Origin: Datnioides undecimradiatus
Lineage: Eukaryota > Chordata > Actinopteri > Lobotiformes > Datnioididae
Reading direction: 5' to 3'
Length of the DNA stretch: 64,000 nucleotides
NCBI GenBank assembly: GCA_008933995.1
Contig: WARS01000981.1
Location: forward strand, 868,001-932,000
Notes under the pieces: generated by a model
Databases searched by the model: none
The model's input: only the letters and a program-made list of their open reading frames with translations
What the model was told of the DNA's origin: nothing
Shown: positions 1 to 11,045 of the stretch, in pieces
Numbering within the stretch: the stretch's first letter is position 1
Layout of the letters: each line of letters opens with the position of its first letter
Translations under genes and position numbers: made by a program

Positions 1-2269
1 GTCCATTCTGTTGACCTTGAGCTGTGACTTTGAGGGAGTACACCACAGTGTGTCAGAGAGGCAGGCTGTTGATGGTCAGATAACTGCTGAGGACAAGAAA
101 GTACAAAACGATACGGATACTGTACATAAGCTGAAAGCCTTTTCATAGTTTCAGGCAACATTCCAAAGATGCTTAAGTTTTCTTTTTAGGTTGTCATCGG
201 GAGTAGCTGCTGGAAGCTGTTTCCTAGCAACACAACTCCAATTAAATGTTAAATATCAGACGTTTGTCCATCAGTGTCACCTGCCACCACTGTGATAGAG
301 GCCCCAGCTATTTCAGTGGTTTTAAATGGTCTGACAATGTCTGGTCGGAGCAGTAATTCCATTATGGTGTGGTGCGTGATGTTCCTATAGGGGCATCAGT
401 CCGTACAAGCTGCTCTGAAACCTGTCTCAGCAGCCTAAAGACACAACTTACTGGGCCACTACTTCAGACCATTAATGCTGGGCTAAACTTGCATGCCAGA
501 AAAAGGGCGGCATAAGTAATTTGCCAACTTATACCCAGCACAACACATTAGTCTTTCGACTCCGCCTTGTTGAGCACAGCTTTAGGTACAGAAAGCTTAA
601 TCTAAGTGGCGTCCAATGACTGGAATACAAACAAGATAAGCTCATTGCTGTAGAAGTATTGATTTTGGATTTTTTAAGAACTGATCATCCATTAATGGCT
701 GTGACTTAGCTGAGAACAGCTAAAGAGTTTCACTTTAAAACTTATTTTTAGGATGGTAGTTCTGTCTTGACATTTGGGGAGAGCGCATGTAAGAAAACAT
801 CTAAGCCCACCTCTAAGCTTAGATACTCACTGTACTCACTGATTTAATTTGCCTTTCTGAGCTTTCAACTGCAGAGTCTCGCAGGCTGCGTTCCCCGAAG
901 AAGACCCTGAGATGCTGTTGAAAGCTTTTGAAAGGCAGCAGGTGTACATTTGAGCCTAGATTATTTGATTAATGTGCGCGCATCAATCTATACAAGCCCT
1001 GTATGACATAGATTCTCTCCCCCAGCAGACACGAATGGGGCAGTAACTGGATGTGACAAAGGTTTAAAAGCTAATTAAAAGACATGTGTTGAACAATAAC
1101 CTTAAACTAGACTTAACATTTAATGAAATTTCATTTATTTAAATGCTGTAGCCCACAAAGCCGGCCCTACAGATAGTAGAGGAGCTTCGAGTTTGGCCTC
1201 TCGGCGTTGCACATTAGAGGCACGATCTGTTGATTTCAGGCTTCGGGAGGGTGAGGGATGAAAGGATTACAGCCCCCCCTGTATACCTGCAATCTATATG
1301 CACCTCTGGAATAAACATTAAAATTGAATGTCACTCCCTGCTCATCAATAAGAGAGATGGCTACACGCCCCTTCCTCTCCTCACATCTCACCATTTAAAA
1401 ACAGACTGTAAACACCTCTTCTCACTTGTTCCACGTCTAGCGATGCTTTTTAAATTAACAAGGTCAAATGTGTGTATGTGTGTATGCGAGCGTGTCCAGA
1501 GCTGAGGTGTAGGGTAATATCTGCATTTGTGTCTTTCGAACAAACATTTATCCCATTCATCCAGGGCCTGAGCTAAGGGCTTTTAATTGGTTCCCAGCGT
1601 TGAATAAATGGCTGTAATTTAATGGGTTTAAAGTGTAAAAACCTTGATGGTAACGAGGCACCGTTTAAAAAGAAAAATGAATTTGGATCATAAAGCACCG
1701 ATCCACCTGACGTCCTCAGTAGCATGATGTCTCCTGCGGCTCTGCAGGGAGTTTGGAGTGTTTGGATTTTAAAACGATAAAGCTGCATTGCAAACTGGAG
1801 GGTTTGAAAGACATGGACAAGTAGAGGGCAGGAGAGGTGTCATTGAAAGTGAAATCCAGGTGCATTGTGGGAAATGTAGGTTTTGCTAAATTTAGCTCAA
1901 ATTAGTGCGGTGCCAGTATAGCCACACGGAGGCATTAGCATGTGTTAGACTGTGTAGTCATGTTTCTGTTTTGACAGAGAGTGAATAGCATTAATATACA
2001 GTATGTGGCTGAATGCATTTTTTTAAAATAAAGTCTATTTAATGTGATTTGGTACATTTTAAAGGAGTGTGTAACCCCAATCACTGCAGAAAACACATTA
2101 TTTAACCCACTATCACCCTTTAAGTCCATCTAATGCCTTAACATGCTCGTAACACCATTATAAATAGGTATGTAAAGGTATTTTTAAGTAAAATCAATGA
2201 GTAAAGGGATTCGGTGCTGTAGTACGCCGTGAACGGGTTCTGCTTATAGTTTGTCTCTGTTTCCCTCAG
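1..2269 (+). other. pknox2: pknox2 intron (3' part)
   Basis: No exon was found: the residues that precede MVKAIQ in this family (DDPELDNL) are not encoded here, so this is intron. It contains a ZNF143-type motif at 1861-1880 and AT-rich, TAAT-containing stretches around 1090-1140 and 1570-1640 that could be regulatory. Short open frames here are not protein-like. Confidence 0.8.
1861..1880 (-). promoter_or_regulatory. ZNF143/THAP11-type SBS motif
   Basis: The minus strand reads CCTACATTTCCCACAATGCA, which fits the long SBS consensus (ACTACAWTTCCCASAATGC) at nearly every position. In vertebrates this motif is bound by ZNF143 and THAP11; here it lies in an intron. Confidence 0.45.
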
Positions 2270-2455
2270 ATGGTTAAGGCCATTCAGGTGTTGCGGATCC
2301 ACCTATTGGAGCTGGAGAAGGTCAATGAGCTCTGTAAAGATTTCTGCAACCGTTACATCACCTGCCTCAAGACCAAGATGCACAGCGACAACCTCCTCCG
2401 TAACGACCTTGGAGGACCCTATTCTCCATCACACACCAGTCTCAACATGCAGCAG
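2270..2455 (+). CDS. pknox2: pknox2 exon: second half of MEIS/PKNOX N-terminal domain
   Basis: 62 codons, phase 0 at both ends, between a CCCTCAG acceptor and a CAG|GTCAGT donor. It encodes the helix [20 protein letters not shown] and [20 protein letters not shown], which contribute to PBX binding and nuclear retention in this family. The ATG at 2270 is an internal methionine, not the start codon: in mammalian PKNOX2 it follows LDNL. Confidence 0.94.
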
Positions 2456-5400
2456 GTCAGTGGTGAACTCTCTCTGGATCCTCGGTAGCATCCCTCTCCG
2501 AGTGGCAGTTGCCAGGATACGCCATGTCATTTATCAGCGTGTAGAGTTTGCTGTTGGGAGTGTTTCGGTGACAAACAGTAGAGCTACCTCTTTACATTTG
2601 CTCACTAGTGTCTCTCTGTGATCCCCCAGGAACTAATTCAGACCTCCTCTCCATCCATGACCTCTGTCTCCAGCTCTGTTAACCCTTCAGGGATTGTGGT
2701 GCCTGCCGGGGGTCTGCAACAGGGCAATGTCGCCATGACTACAATCAACTCTCAAGTGGTATCAGGTAAGCATGTGACTATACACACAAACATTAGAATA
2801 CAAGGACCCTGCTGCTCGCTTGCACATACAATATTCAGTCCGTATTAGTTTCCTGAACTTAGTGGAATCTGCTCATAACTCCGACGTCTGCGACGCTCGT
2901 GGTCAGACGGGCCGTCTCATCATCTGAGGAGCAGCATAAAATCATTCAGCTGTCTCAGATTTTGATAAAGAGCTTCCTGTTTTTATCTCTTCCCTTCTTT
3001 ATTCACGTCTTTGTCATCAACACCATAGCCGCTCTCTGCAGCTCGTTCAAAATGCCGCTCGGCGTGGCTCCACATTTTGAAATTCCGATTCATTTGACAT
3101 AATAAATTCTTTTATCACATGCACCGTGTTTATAGATGAACAATCTTCTCCCGAGCCTTGTCACCTCGTTATTTGAACAAGGTTTTACAATGGCTCTCTG
3201 TTTTTGCTTTGTTGTTTTTGACTGTAAAGCACTTTGGGACTAGACTGAAGAAGTGCTTTAGAAATAAATGCTATTATCATTATCATTATTATTATTATTA
3301 TATGTAAGCATAAAATGAAAATAATCAGTATGGTTAGCATGTTTTTGATTTCAGCCATATCTCCACAAACCATTCTACAATAAATCTTAAAGTTAAATGT
3401 TATTATTTCAACGTTCTTGTTCAGTGTACATCTGTAGCGACTGAGCTTTGTGTATACGTGTATCAGAGAGCCATGATCGGATCCTTCACAGGGTGCTCGG
3501 CTGATAGCTTCTTATAATGTCAAGCCTGTACAGTGAAATGTTAATCCTGCCCTCTGGAAATCCCTTTTAACCCAAAATAAATCAATGTCTCTGCCTTTGA
3601 TCGCTACACACTGAAGAGCTCAAACAGACTGTGATGAGAGCGTCTTGATCAAGACTAATTAAGCCAGGAGCAAAAACACCCCTCTCGTCTTTTCTGCTGG
3701 GTTAAAGGACATTAATGCACCTTGAATTGAATCAATTTGGGCCTTATTTGCTGTGTTTTTGTTCGCGGGGCTGACAGGAAGTTAATAAGGCTCTGGTGGC
3801 GGCGCGGATGTGGCTGCCAGTAGCTGCTGAAGCCACTTGATACTCATAACGGCAAATTATCCCCTCAGGTGGGACCCTGTACCAGCCGGTTGCCATGGTG
3901 ACATCGCAAGGGCAAGTGTTAACACAGGCGCTGCCGCCGGGAACCATCCAGATCCAGAACTCGCAGGTAAAACTGTCCGACCGCTGACGCCTCGGATGAG
4001 ACATTGGCTCGCTCCCCGCGCCCTCGCCACCGACTCTCGATTTGTTATTATTAAAAGAGCCTCTTTACATCTCCCAGAACCCCCCTGGGCGTCTTTTCAT
4101 TGTCTCTGTCAGAACACAGTTCCCCCCCGCTGACAGACAAAATGGAAATTGTTTATTCCCGTGATGTTCAGCGCGCTCACATGATCCTGGCAGGTTCAAC
4201 TGCAAATTACAGTCATGTAAGGACATGAACCTGCCGTCAGACTGACTTCATTTAGACTGCGGATCAACGATTTTGATAATTTACACAAGAAGGAATAAAA
4301 CTCTGAGTTAAATTAAAGCATTCACACTTGTTCCATAAAAAGCTTTAGAATAGGCAAACCAATGTTAATGTCTGGATTTTGAATATTTTATGACACAAGG
4401 CCACATTAAAAGTTTCAATATCTATTTTTTCCAGCTTAATAGACACCAATTTTAACATATTTGGGACAGTCACTGTATCCTCTGCCTGTTTGCAGAGATA
4501 AATGAGCCTCATACCTTGTACTAGTAATCAATTACAAAGTGAGCTGAAAGCCACACCATGTGAAACAGGCTATAACAGTTTAAATCAGCTCCACAATCAA
4601 CACAGCATCTTTAGTTTCAAGAAGTCTGGATTTAAAGAATGGTAATAATCTGGAAAGGTCACGTGGAATATCAGAGGTAATGGCTGCCGGTAATGGCGTC
4701 GCAAAGATCGTCAGATTTGTCGCATCAAAAGTAAAGATAATCCACTGAGCCCTGCAGCCGTCGGTAAGAGCAGATGAGGACTTCCGTGCCGGTATTTGTG
4801 TTGGCTAGTTTACAGGGGAGGAGAGCAGGTTTTGTGTTTGAGCATCAGCCCCTGGCTCCCCAGAGGCGGAGACTGAATCAGAGCTGAAATAGCCTGTAGA
4901 TCCTTCGACAGCAGCTACGTCACTGTCAGCAGGAGCAGGAGAACTCGGCTCAGTAAAATCACACTGAGGCTTGTTTTTGTCGTAATTAACTACAATTTTC
5001 CAATGTTTTATCTCGTATGAATATAGTAAAAACATTCAGTCCGATAACTTCCTGGTGGATGATTAAGTGTGTGGCTGGCGGTCTCAGTTAGCCGTACAGC
5101 CACTGGTCCAGCTGGTCAGCCGCCTCTGCGGGCAGTTTGACTTTCCTCCCAGCTGCACACAGGGCTGTCTACTTGTGATCAGATCACCTGAGACTGATGT
5201 TAATGACTCGTGTTAATTCATATGCGCTGTTTAGTGGGGTCTGTGGTGTAATGTTAAGCAGTGAACCACAAAAACTGCAATCCACCTTGGTGGCTAATTA
5301 AAATTTAGATTACAGATTCAACTCAGCTTGAACTTAATATGTTTTTATGATTCATGTGAACAATCTCTGCTCTTCTAGACATTTGAAACACATGCGTGTC

Positions 5401-8400
5401 TCAGAGAAGCACCGGGCTTGGTGGATTTATGGTATCACTGGTGAGACCAGTCCTGCCCGGCCTTGACAGTCTCAGCATTTGCCTATAGATGTAAATAAAA
5501 CCTGGGAGTTCGACCAGCAGCAGTGGCCTGAAGAGTGGCTCAGTTTCAGGCAGGTAATTCTGTGCTTGACAGTCAGAGGAGGCCTCGGTGAGTAGCCGTG
5601 ACCCAGCTGAGGCAGAGTGCTACATGTGGGCTGGGAATTGAACACAGCCCCGTCGCAGCTTTAACGACAAGCCCCGAGTAATCACACTCTTGAGCTCGGT
5701 GCCGCCAATTAATTCAACCTCGCTTTCCCCCGGAACACACGCACTCCCAGGGCTGAGGGGGGATAAGAGGAGGGTTGTCCACGTGACACCCAGCTGCAAC
5801 TGTAATGAGTCTTGTTTTGTGTGGGGAGCATGAGGGGGGATCTGAGCGTGTGTGAATGTGTATTTATGGGCAATGGGCATTGTGTGCGAAGGAGGGTTTG
5901 TCTGCTATTTATCTGCAAGACAGTCGGGATTCTTTCCACTAGTATGCTCTGCATGAAATTAATCAATTTTATATTCTTTAGCGGACTTGAATTTTTTATT
6001 TATTCATGCATTTTGTCCTGCATGCTTATTCATATGAAATTTTCATAAGTACGCTCCCCTCTGAAGCATTTCAGCCTTCACAAACAACAGGGAAGAATCA
6101 AAAAAAGACACAAAGTTGTTGGTACTGCCTGGTACAATGACAATGACAGATTAAATAGATTTGTCTGGTAATATATATTACATATTTATGAATATGCAGG
6201 CAGCGTGAGGTGAGACTCGCTGCATGTGTATGGTTGTACGTCTTGGTTATGTGTGTCTTTCTTCAGTTTAGGAAGTATAGCTTTTTGCAGGTAGCGTCAA
6301 AGAGGGTTTGCTTTTGAAGGCCCATTGTGTTTCACATTACCCGCCTCAGAGCGCACACACACATTTATCTCCACAGTGATATGAACATATGCTATACTAC
6401 AGTGTGGGCGCACAGACGCACACGTGTTTTTCTTTTTGTGCTTTGAGGAAACATTGCACTGACCTGCGTTCAGTCTGTGGGGGTAGCCTGAAACCATGTT
6501 CAGACCTTCACCCAAACCCTAACTCCACCCTCTAATTAACCAGAACCTAGTCCCAGCCCCAGTCTTTAATGGTTTACCAGGTGGAGAACAGCGTTTTGTA
6601 CCTGGACGGGAGGTGACTCTCCACATTTTAATAGGTTTTACTACCCACACGAGAAATGTGTGTGGTTTTTGCTAAATTTTAGTATTAGAGAGCGAGTCTG
6701 GTGTTATTCTATATATTATTTAATGTTGTTTTGACTGTTTTATGTGATTTAATAATATGCACACCTACTTAGAACATCCAAACTATTAACCGACCCTAAG
6801 TGAACCTCGACTGTAACCGCAGTCCAATCACTGGATGACCATCACAGCTTCAAACGTCCTCCCAATAACAGTGGGCTCTCGAGACTCAGTCCTCACAAGA
6901 ATGGCTCAGCTAGACAAAACACATGGGCTCACACACACACACACACACACACGTATCCATATGTGCACCGTGTGCTGTCAAAGACTGTCAATACTCTGAG
7001 AGCATCTCGTCCTTCAGCGCTGGCACTCCAAACAATAACATCTGAATAATGATTTCTCACTGAACACAAAGACGTGCTTAGGTCAACACAAATCAAAGAA
7101 GGAAGCGAGACCCGGCCGCACTTTCGTGGCGGTGCCTCACTAATTCACAACCAAACTGTGAATCCCAAAGTTCTAACCCAGGGCTTGTGTGACCCTCCAC
7201 CAAGCAGACTACTGACCCTCTTGTGTTTCACATAGTCAAGGGTGCTGCTTTTTTTATATTTTAAGTATCATTACTCAAATTCAGTTACCATGGTGACACT
7301 TGAGGAGGTGTTTCTGCCCTTGCCACTGAGAAAAAAAGATAGGTAATTGGTAGTCTCCCTTTGTTTCCTTGGCAACAATAACTAAGCTCTTCCTTTTTTT
7401 TCTCCTTTTCCTTTCTTCCCTCCTCTTCCCACCCCGGGGTTGATTGGAAAGGTAAACGTGGACCTGTCATCCCTGTTGGACAGCGAAGACAAGAAGTCCA
7501 AGAATAAGAGGGGTGTCCTGCCCAAACACGCCACCAACATCATGCGCTCCTGGCTCTTTCAGCACCTCATGGTGAGGCAGAGACGCAGGTTTAGAGTGTG
7601 TAAATGACATTAATCCGAGATGCTCGTGCCTTTTTAAGGGGAAGTGGTAGCTGTGGATGCAGGGAAGAAAAGAATGGTGTATGGGATGTATTGGAGAGTT
7701 CACTGTATGGTCAGAGCATGGGACATTTCGGCGTTTGACTAAATCAATCCTTTTGTTCTTTCAGCACCCGTACCCAACAGAAGACGAGAAAAGGCAGATT
7801 GCAGCGCAGACGAACCTGACCCTCCTGCAAGTGAACAACTGGTGAGCTGCTGTCCTCGTGTGCTCGCGCGGACAGAAAGACGCTGCCCCATATTATTGTA
7901 GCGGCAACAGAGTTTGTTTGAATTCAACTTGAATAGACCGGAGCTCGTCAGCACATGGCCGACACGGCAGCGCCATCTCCTGGCCGCACATGTCAAGTAC
8001 ACCTGAGACCAAAACATCTCCCTGCCTGTCATGTCGTCACTGTGCTTTGTATTCTTGCTCTCAGGGAACGGAATTTGAGGCTTTGTACTTTTGAATCCAC
8101 TGACGCATGAGGGTGTTGTGTTTATTAAAGAATATTTAGAACAGCTTGATGTCACACTATATTTCTCTGTTTTTGATTACTGAAATTTCAGTTGGAAGTT
8201 TTTGTTCTTTTTTGTATACTACTTGAAGTTGCCTGACCCTGATAAGATTTAATGATTACTTTTAGATTTTTAGGATCACCTCTTATGGATGGTGATAATC
8301 TATATTAGCGATTTTAAACTGTACATGTAGGTTTTTCATATCAGACGGGTATATCCCCCCCCACCTACCTAAACCCAAGTCCTGTTCTCCTTCTCACAGG

Positions 8401-9285
8401 TTCATCAACGCTCGTCGGCGCATCCTCCAGCCTATGTTGGACGCCAGCAACCCAGACCCTGCTCCCAAAGCGAAGAAGATGAAGTCCCAGCACCGCCCGA
8501 CGCAGCGCTTCTGGCCCGACTCCATCGTGGCTGGGGTTCTGCAGACGCACAGATCTCAGACGGGAAATAACTCGGACAGTATGTCAGCACAGACATTACC
8601 AAAGAAAGAAAAAAAACATTTAAAACACACACACACACACACAACAATTTATTTTTCCTAAAGTGTACTCCTTATTAAAATTCATGCATAAAACGTTAAA
8701 GAGGGACAAACCCATCTGTGCTTCCTAAGTGTCACCACTAGGTGCCACCGTTGACACTTTCATTTCACCTGTGTTAGAAGGTGTGAGGGCGAAAGTCAAG
8801 AACAGTGTCAAACTGTGTCAGAGTGTCAAACTGTGCCAATAAAATCAGATTTTTTTATGACAGGAAACACAAGCTGCATCTAATTGTGTCCACTTCTCTT
8901 GAGAACAGTGAGATAATGAAATCATCATTAGATGTTTGTCCACGTTTTGGGATATCACTGTGGAGATAATTCATATTTTGACTTCCTGGTTCTGACACAT
9001 GCAATGTTTCTCTGCCTCCCCTCAGACCCTCTGAGTATGGACAGCCTCCAGTCACTGTCATCAGACTCAGCCACCCTGGCCATGCAGCAAGCCATGCTGG
9101 GAGCCGACGACTCCATGGATGGCACCGAGGAGGACGAGGAAGAGGAGGAGGAGGAAGAGGAGGAGGAAGGAATGGAGGAGGAGGAGGAAGAGGAGGACGG
9201 AGAGGAGGAAACCGACAGGGGGAGGCAAATGTCCAGCGTAGGAAGGAGAGATCTGAGCATGGAGCACAGAGAGGAACTGGAGTAG
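2270..9285 (+). CDS. pknox2: pknox2 (PREP2) TALE homeobox transcription factor, 3' seven coding exons (5' partial)
   Basis: PREP-family nuclear transcription factor that pairs with PBX proteins and binds TGATTGACAG-type sites. Joining exons 2270-2455, 2630-2765, 3869-3966, 7452-7571, 7765-7841, 8400-8578 and 9026-9285 gives 351 codons and a TAG with no frame break; every junction is GT-AG. In-window residues 1-40 are the second half of the MEIS/PKNOX N-terminal (PBX-interacting) domain ([20 protein letters not shown]). Residues about 155-217 are the TALE homeodomain with the PYP loop (182-184) and WFINARRR (206-213). The tail is acidic (about 300-327). Identity as PKNOX2 rather than PKNOX1 rests on [28 protein letters not shown] and the long Glu-rich tail, recalled from the mammalian protein, which is about 470 aa. 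Roughly 120-130 N-terminal residues are therefore missing and lie upstream of the window. Confidence 0.95.
2630..2765 (+). CDS. pknox2: pknox2 exon: Ser/Thr-rich linker
   Basis: 136 nt between CCCCCAG and TCAG|GTAAGC; it ends with one base of a split Gly codon. It encodes a low-complexity Ser/Thr linker and then [18 protein letters not shown], which matches the PKNOX2 linker closely, as recalled. Confidence 0.92.
2766..3868 (+). other. pknox2: pknox2 intron with a LINE/SINE-type 3' tail
   Basis: Intron of about 1.1 kb bounded by GTAAGC and CCCTCAG. It contains the TGTAAAGCACTTTGGG repeat tail at 3221-3301. The rest shows no coding potential. The stretch 3600-3690 (TCTTGATCAAGACTAATTAA) is AT-rich and unassigned. 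Confidence 0.85.
3221..3301 (+). repeat. 3' tail of a truncated LINE/SINE, (ATT/ATC)n ending
   Basis: The motif order TGTAAAGCACTTTGGG, GAAGTGCTTTAGAAATAAAT and then an ATT/ATC trinucleotide run is the typical 3' end of dispersed retroposons in fish genomes. Only the tail is present, as expected of a 5'-truncated insertion. It is related to the tails at 31325 and 41750. Confidence 0.65.
3869..3966 (+). CDS. pknox2: pknox2 exon: Gln/Thr-rich linker
   Basis: 98 nt between CCCTCAG and CAG|GTAAAA; it completes the Gly codon split from the previous exon and ends in phase 0. It encodes [17 protein letters not shown] and a short IQIQNSQ segment, conserved PKNOX linker upstream of the homeodomain. 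Confidence 0.93.
3967..7451 (+). other. pknox2: pknox2 intron of 3.5 kb
   Basis: Bounded by GTAAAA and AAAG. It contains an (AC)n tract at 6930-6952 and an AT-rich, homeodomain-core-rich stretch at 5930-6055. No exon or intact mobile element was recognised. Open frames such as 5620-5880 (-) overlap others and do not resemble known proteins. Confidence 0.8.
6930..6952 (+). repeat. (CA)n microsatellite
   Basis: An uninterrupted CA dinucleotide tract of about 23 bp in a pknox2 intron. Confidence 0.95.
7452..7571 (+). CDS. pknox2: pknox2 exon: homeodomain N-terminal arm and helix 1
   Basis: 40 codons, phase 0 at both ends, acceptor AAAG|GTAAAC and donor ATG|GTGAGG. It encodes [15 protein letters not shown], the basic arm [13 protein letters not shown] and helix 1, ending at FQHLM. 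The exon itself starts with GTA just after AG, so the acceptor could be misread as a donor by gene finders. Confidence 0.95.
7765..7841 (+). CDS. pknox2: pknox2 exon: homeodomain PYP loop, helix 2 and start of helix 3
   Basis: 77 nt between TTTCAG and AACTG|GTGAGC. It encodes [15 protein letters not shown] and LTLLQVNN, and ends inside the Trp codon of the recognition helix (TG|G). The three-residue PYP insertion that defines the TALE class is intact. Confidence 0.95.
7842..8399 (+). other. pknox2: pknox2 intron with a CTCF-like motif
   Basis: 558 bp intron inside the homeodomain coding region, bounded by GTGAGC and CACAG. A CTCF-like core lies at 7969-7983 (minus). No other feature was seen. 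Confidence 0.85.
7969..7983 (-). promoter_or_regulatory. CTCF-like motif
   Basis: Read on the minus strand the site is CCAGGAGATGGCGCT, one mismatch from the core CCASYAGRKGGCRSY. It is a single-site motif match in an intron; binding is not shown. Confidence 0.35.
8400..8578 (+). CDS. pknox2: pknox2 exon: homeodomain recognition helix and following basic region
   Basis: 179 nt between CTCACAG and GACA|GTATGT. It completes Trp and encodes [20 protein letters not shown] and then a basic, nuclear-localisation-like stretch (KAKKMK) and QRFWPDS. Asn209 and the Arg211-213 run of the recognition helix, which contact DNA in homeodomains, are present. Confidence 0.95.
8624..8643 (+). repeat. (AC)n microsatellite
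   Basis: An AC tract of 20 bp following an A-rich stretch in the last pknox2 intron. Confidence 0.93.
8735..8749 (+). promoter_or_regulatory. CTCF-like motif
   Basis: CCACTAGGTGCCACC differs at one core position from the CTCF core (G to C in GGC). It is in the opposite orientation to the site 0.75 kb upstream. Confidence 0.3.
9026..9285 (+). CDS. pknox2: pknox2 terminal coding exon: [15 protein letters not shown] motif and acidic tail
   Basis: 260 nt from the CCCTCAG acceptor to TAG at 9283-9285. It encodes [20 protein letters not shown], strongly conserved in PREP proteins, then a Glu/Asp run at about residues 300-327, and ends SMEHREELE. The purine-only GAG/GAA codon run (about 9124-9210) is a simple repeat within the coding sequence. 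Confidence 0.94.
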
Positions 9286-11045
9286 TGAAGGAGTAGTGAA
9301 CAACCTGCAGTTGTCCCCTCAGTACGCCTCATTCAAACTCAACTGGGACGACTCTAATGCTGACTGACTCTTGAGAGCATTAAAGGGCATATTAGGTCTT
9401 CTCCAAATTCATCAGAGACTCTTGTGCAGAGCCACCGTGGGGTCTAATCCGACACGACGACCATCACGCTCATGATTATAGAGGACGAACATTAGTTTGA
9501 TGATGAACACGTGCCGTTTCGTTTTAACGTAGAATGTTTTCGTGCAGTGAGCTCGGGAAATATTTGGACAGCCTACTCTTTGCTTTTTGTTATTCTGTGG
9601 AAATCAAATGGCACAGGAACTACAAAAAAAAGTTGAAAAGACTCAATTCAGTCAGTTTTAAATCGAGGACCGTTAACAGAGCACACGGTTGTGTTTGATG
9701 CTCTCGGAGAGCTGTGACATTTCGAATTCAGGTTACCGAGGAGTGGCTGCACATCCGCGGAAAGTCACGGCCGAACGTAACAAACAGCTGCTTGACTTAA
9801 TGTAACCTGTCCACGTGTTTTGGCACCGAGAAACGAGATAAAAAAAAAACCATCTGCAGCCTTTTTTAAACGCGACCGAATCTATTTTTCATTTCCAACC
9901 GACGGCCCACACTTTAGCTTTACAGTTAATGTGTCATTTCGCTTCCCCGAGACGAGAGCGAGGAGGAGGAAAAGTCGGAACGCTGTCCAAATATCCGCAG
10001 GGGTCACTGCACCTATACGTTGGCTTCCACTGCTGGGACGTCATCCGCGCCTTTTCAAACGACTCATAGGTTCTCAGGTCGAGCAACACTCGCATTCGGC
10101 ATGTCTCTTCCTCATGAGTGAAACTCTTGACTCATTGCTGCAGCAAACCTTTTCGAGCATGACTTTTAAAACAATCCTAGTTTGTTTCACTTTGTTTTTT
10201 CTTATCCCATGAGCAAAAAAAAAAAAAAGCTGTAGTAAACCAGTGTATACGGACTGCACATATAGTATGTATATTAGATTTTCATATGTTTGCATTCTGG
10301 TGTTGAAGGTTTGCATATTTATTCAGTTTTTGTTTCGCGTGGCCTCACAAGGTAGCTCAAGGAGCCGCGCACCGATGGCAGTCACTTCTGCTCGCACGGC
10401 AGATTTTTTTGCCGAACAACGCTGTCATGTCGGCTGGTGGCCGCGCGCACACTTGACTCCGACCATCAGCTCTTAGAAAATCGCTTGTGTATTTTTGTGA
10501 CCTTGGTTGATTGTGTCACAGAGTAAAAAAGCATGGCACGCACTGCCAGTCTCTCCGAAAACCGTCTCAGCATCGAGAGAAATCACACAGAGGACGTACA
10601 ATGACTTTGAAATCCCCCACACAACAGAGCCAATGTCATTTACTGACAAACTTTTTCAAGGAAGAAGACAATTTTGAAGAAAAAAGAGAAAGAGAGAGAA
10701 GAAAAAAAGCCTCGGCGGCCTCTTTCAATTTTATGTGAAGGATTTTGAAGAAACTGTGAAACAATTTCAGCTCTCTGTTTTGTACCGAGACACGCAAATG
10801 GAGTCGCTCGTTTCTAATGTGAAGATGTCTAGGAAAAGAAAAAAAACCATGTTATATTGAATGTTCTGATTGTTCATTGTGAAGTATGTTGCTCATTAAT
10901 ATTCTTTTCTCGATTACTTTTTTAAATGGATCTTCCAGAGCAAGTGACAGACACTAGGGAATATTTCTATTTCATTTGTACACTTTGTTGTCATAATCTA
11001 TTGTGTTTCAATAGACCAATTTTAATAATTAAAACATGTAAAGGT
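9286..11045 (+). other. pknox2: pknox2 3' untranslated region
   Basis: Non-coding sequence after the pknox2 stop, with many stops in all frames, A- and T-rich tracts (A-run about 10215-10228; purine-rich segment about 10660-10707) and no splice-like structure. It ends at an ATTAAA signal followed by GT-rich sequence. The length of about 1.75 kb is an inference from that signal, because no earlier AATAAA was seen. Confidence 0.65.
11028..11033 (+). promoter_or_regulatory. pknox2: Candidate polyadenylation signal (ATTAAA) for pknox2
   Basis: ATTAAA is the common variant of AATAAA. It lies about 1.74 kb after the stop and is followed within 40 bases by GT-rich sequence (GACTTTGTTATGTGG), as expected of a downstream element. 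Confidence 0.5.

Larger units (their letters stand above)
8579..9025 (+). other. pknox2: pknox2 intron with an (AC)n tract and a CTCF-like motif
   Basis: 447 bp intron bounded by GTATGT and CTCAG. It carries an A-rich stretch and an (AC)n microsatellite at 8624-8643, a CTCF-like core at 8735-8749, and a small internal repetition of CAAACTGTG around 8808-8836. Confidence 0.85.

Noticed and set aside
2270-2272. ATG at the start of the first in-window exon as a pknox2 start codon
   Set aside because: It follows an AG acceptor directly and corresponds to an internal Met of the MEIS/PKNOX domain.
7739-8155. 138-aa minus-strand frame
   Set aside because: Overlaps a homeodomain exon and an intron of pknox2; no protein-like signature.
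8955-9332. 125-aa Ser-rich minus-strand frame
   Set aside because: Antisense of the GAG/GAA codon run in the last pknox2 exon; poly-Ser is the complement artefact.
9820-10212. 130-aa plus-strand frame in the pknox2 3' UTR
   Set aside because: Begins in A-rich UTR sequence and has no recognisable domain.
10200-10230. A-run as a retroposition poly(A) tail
   Set aside because: No target duplication or retrogene upstream; it lies within the pknox2 3' UTR.
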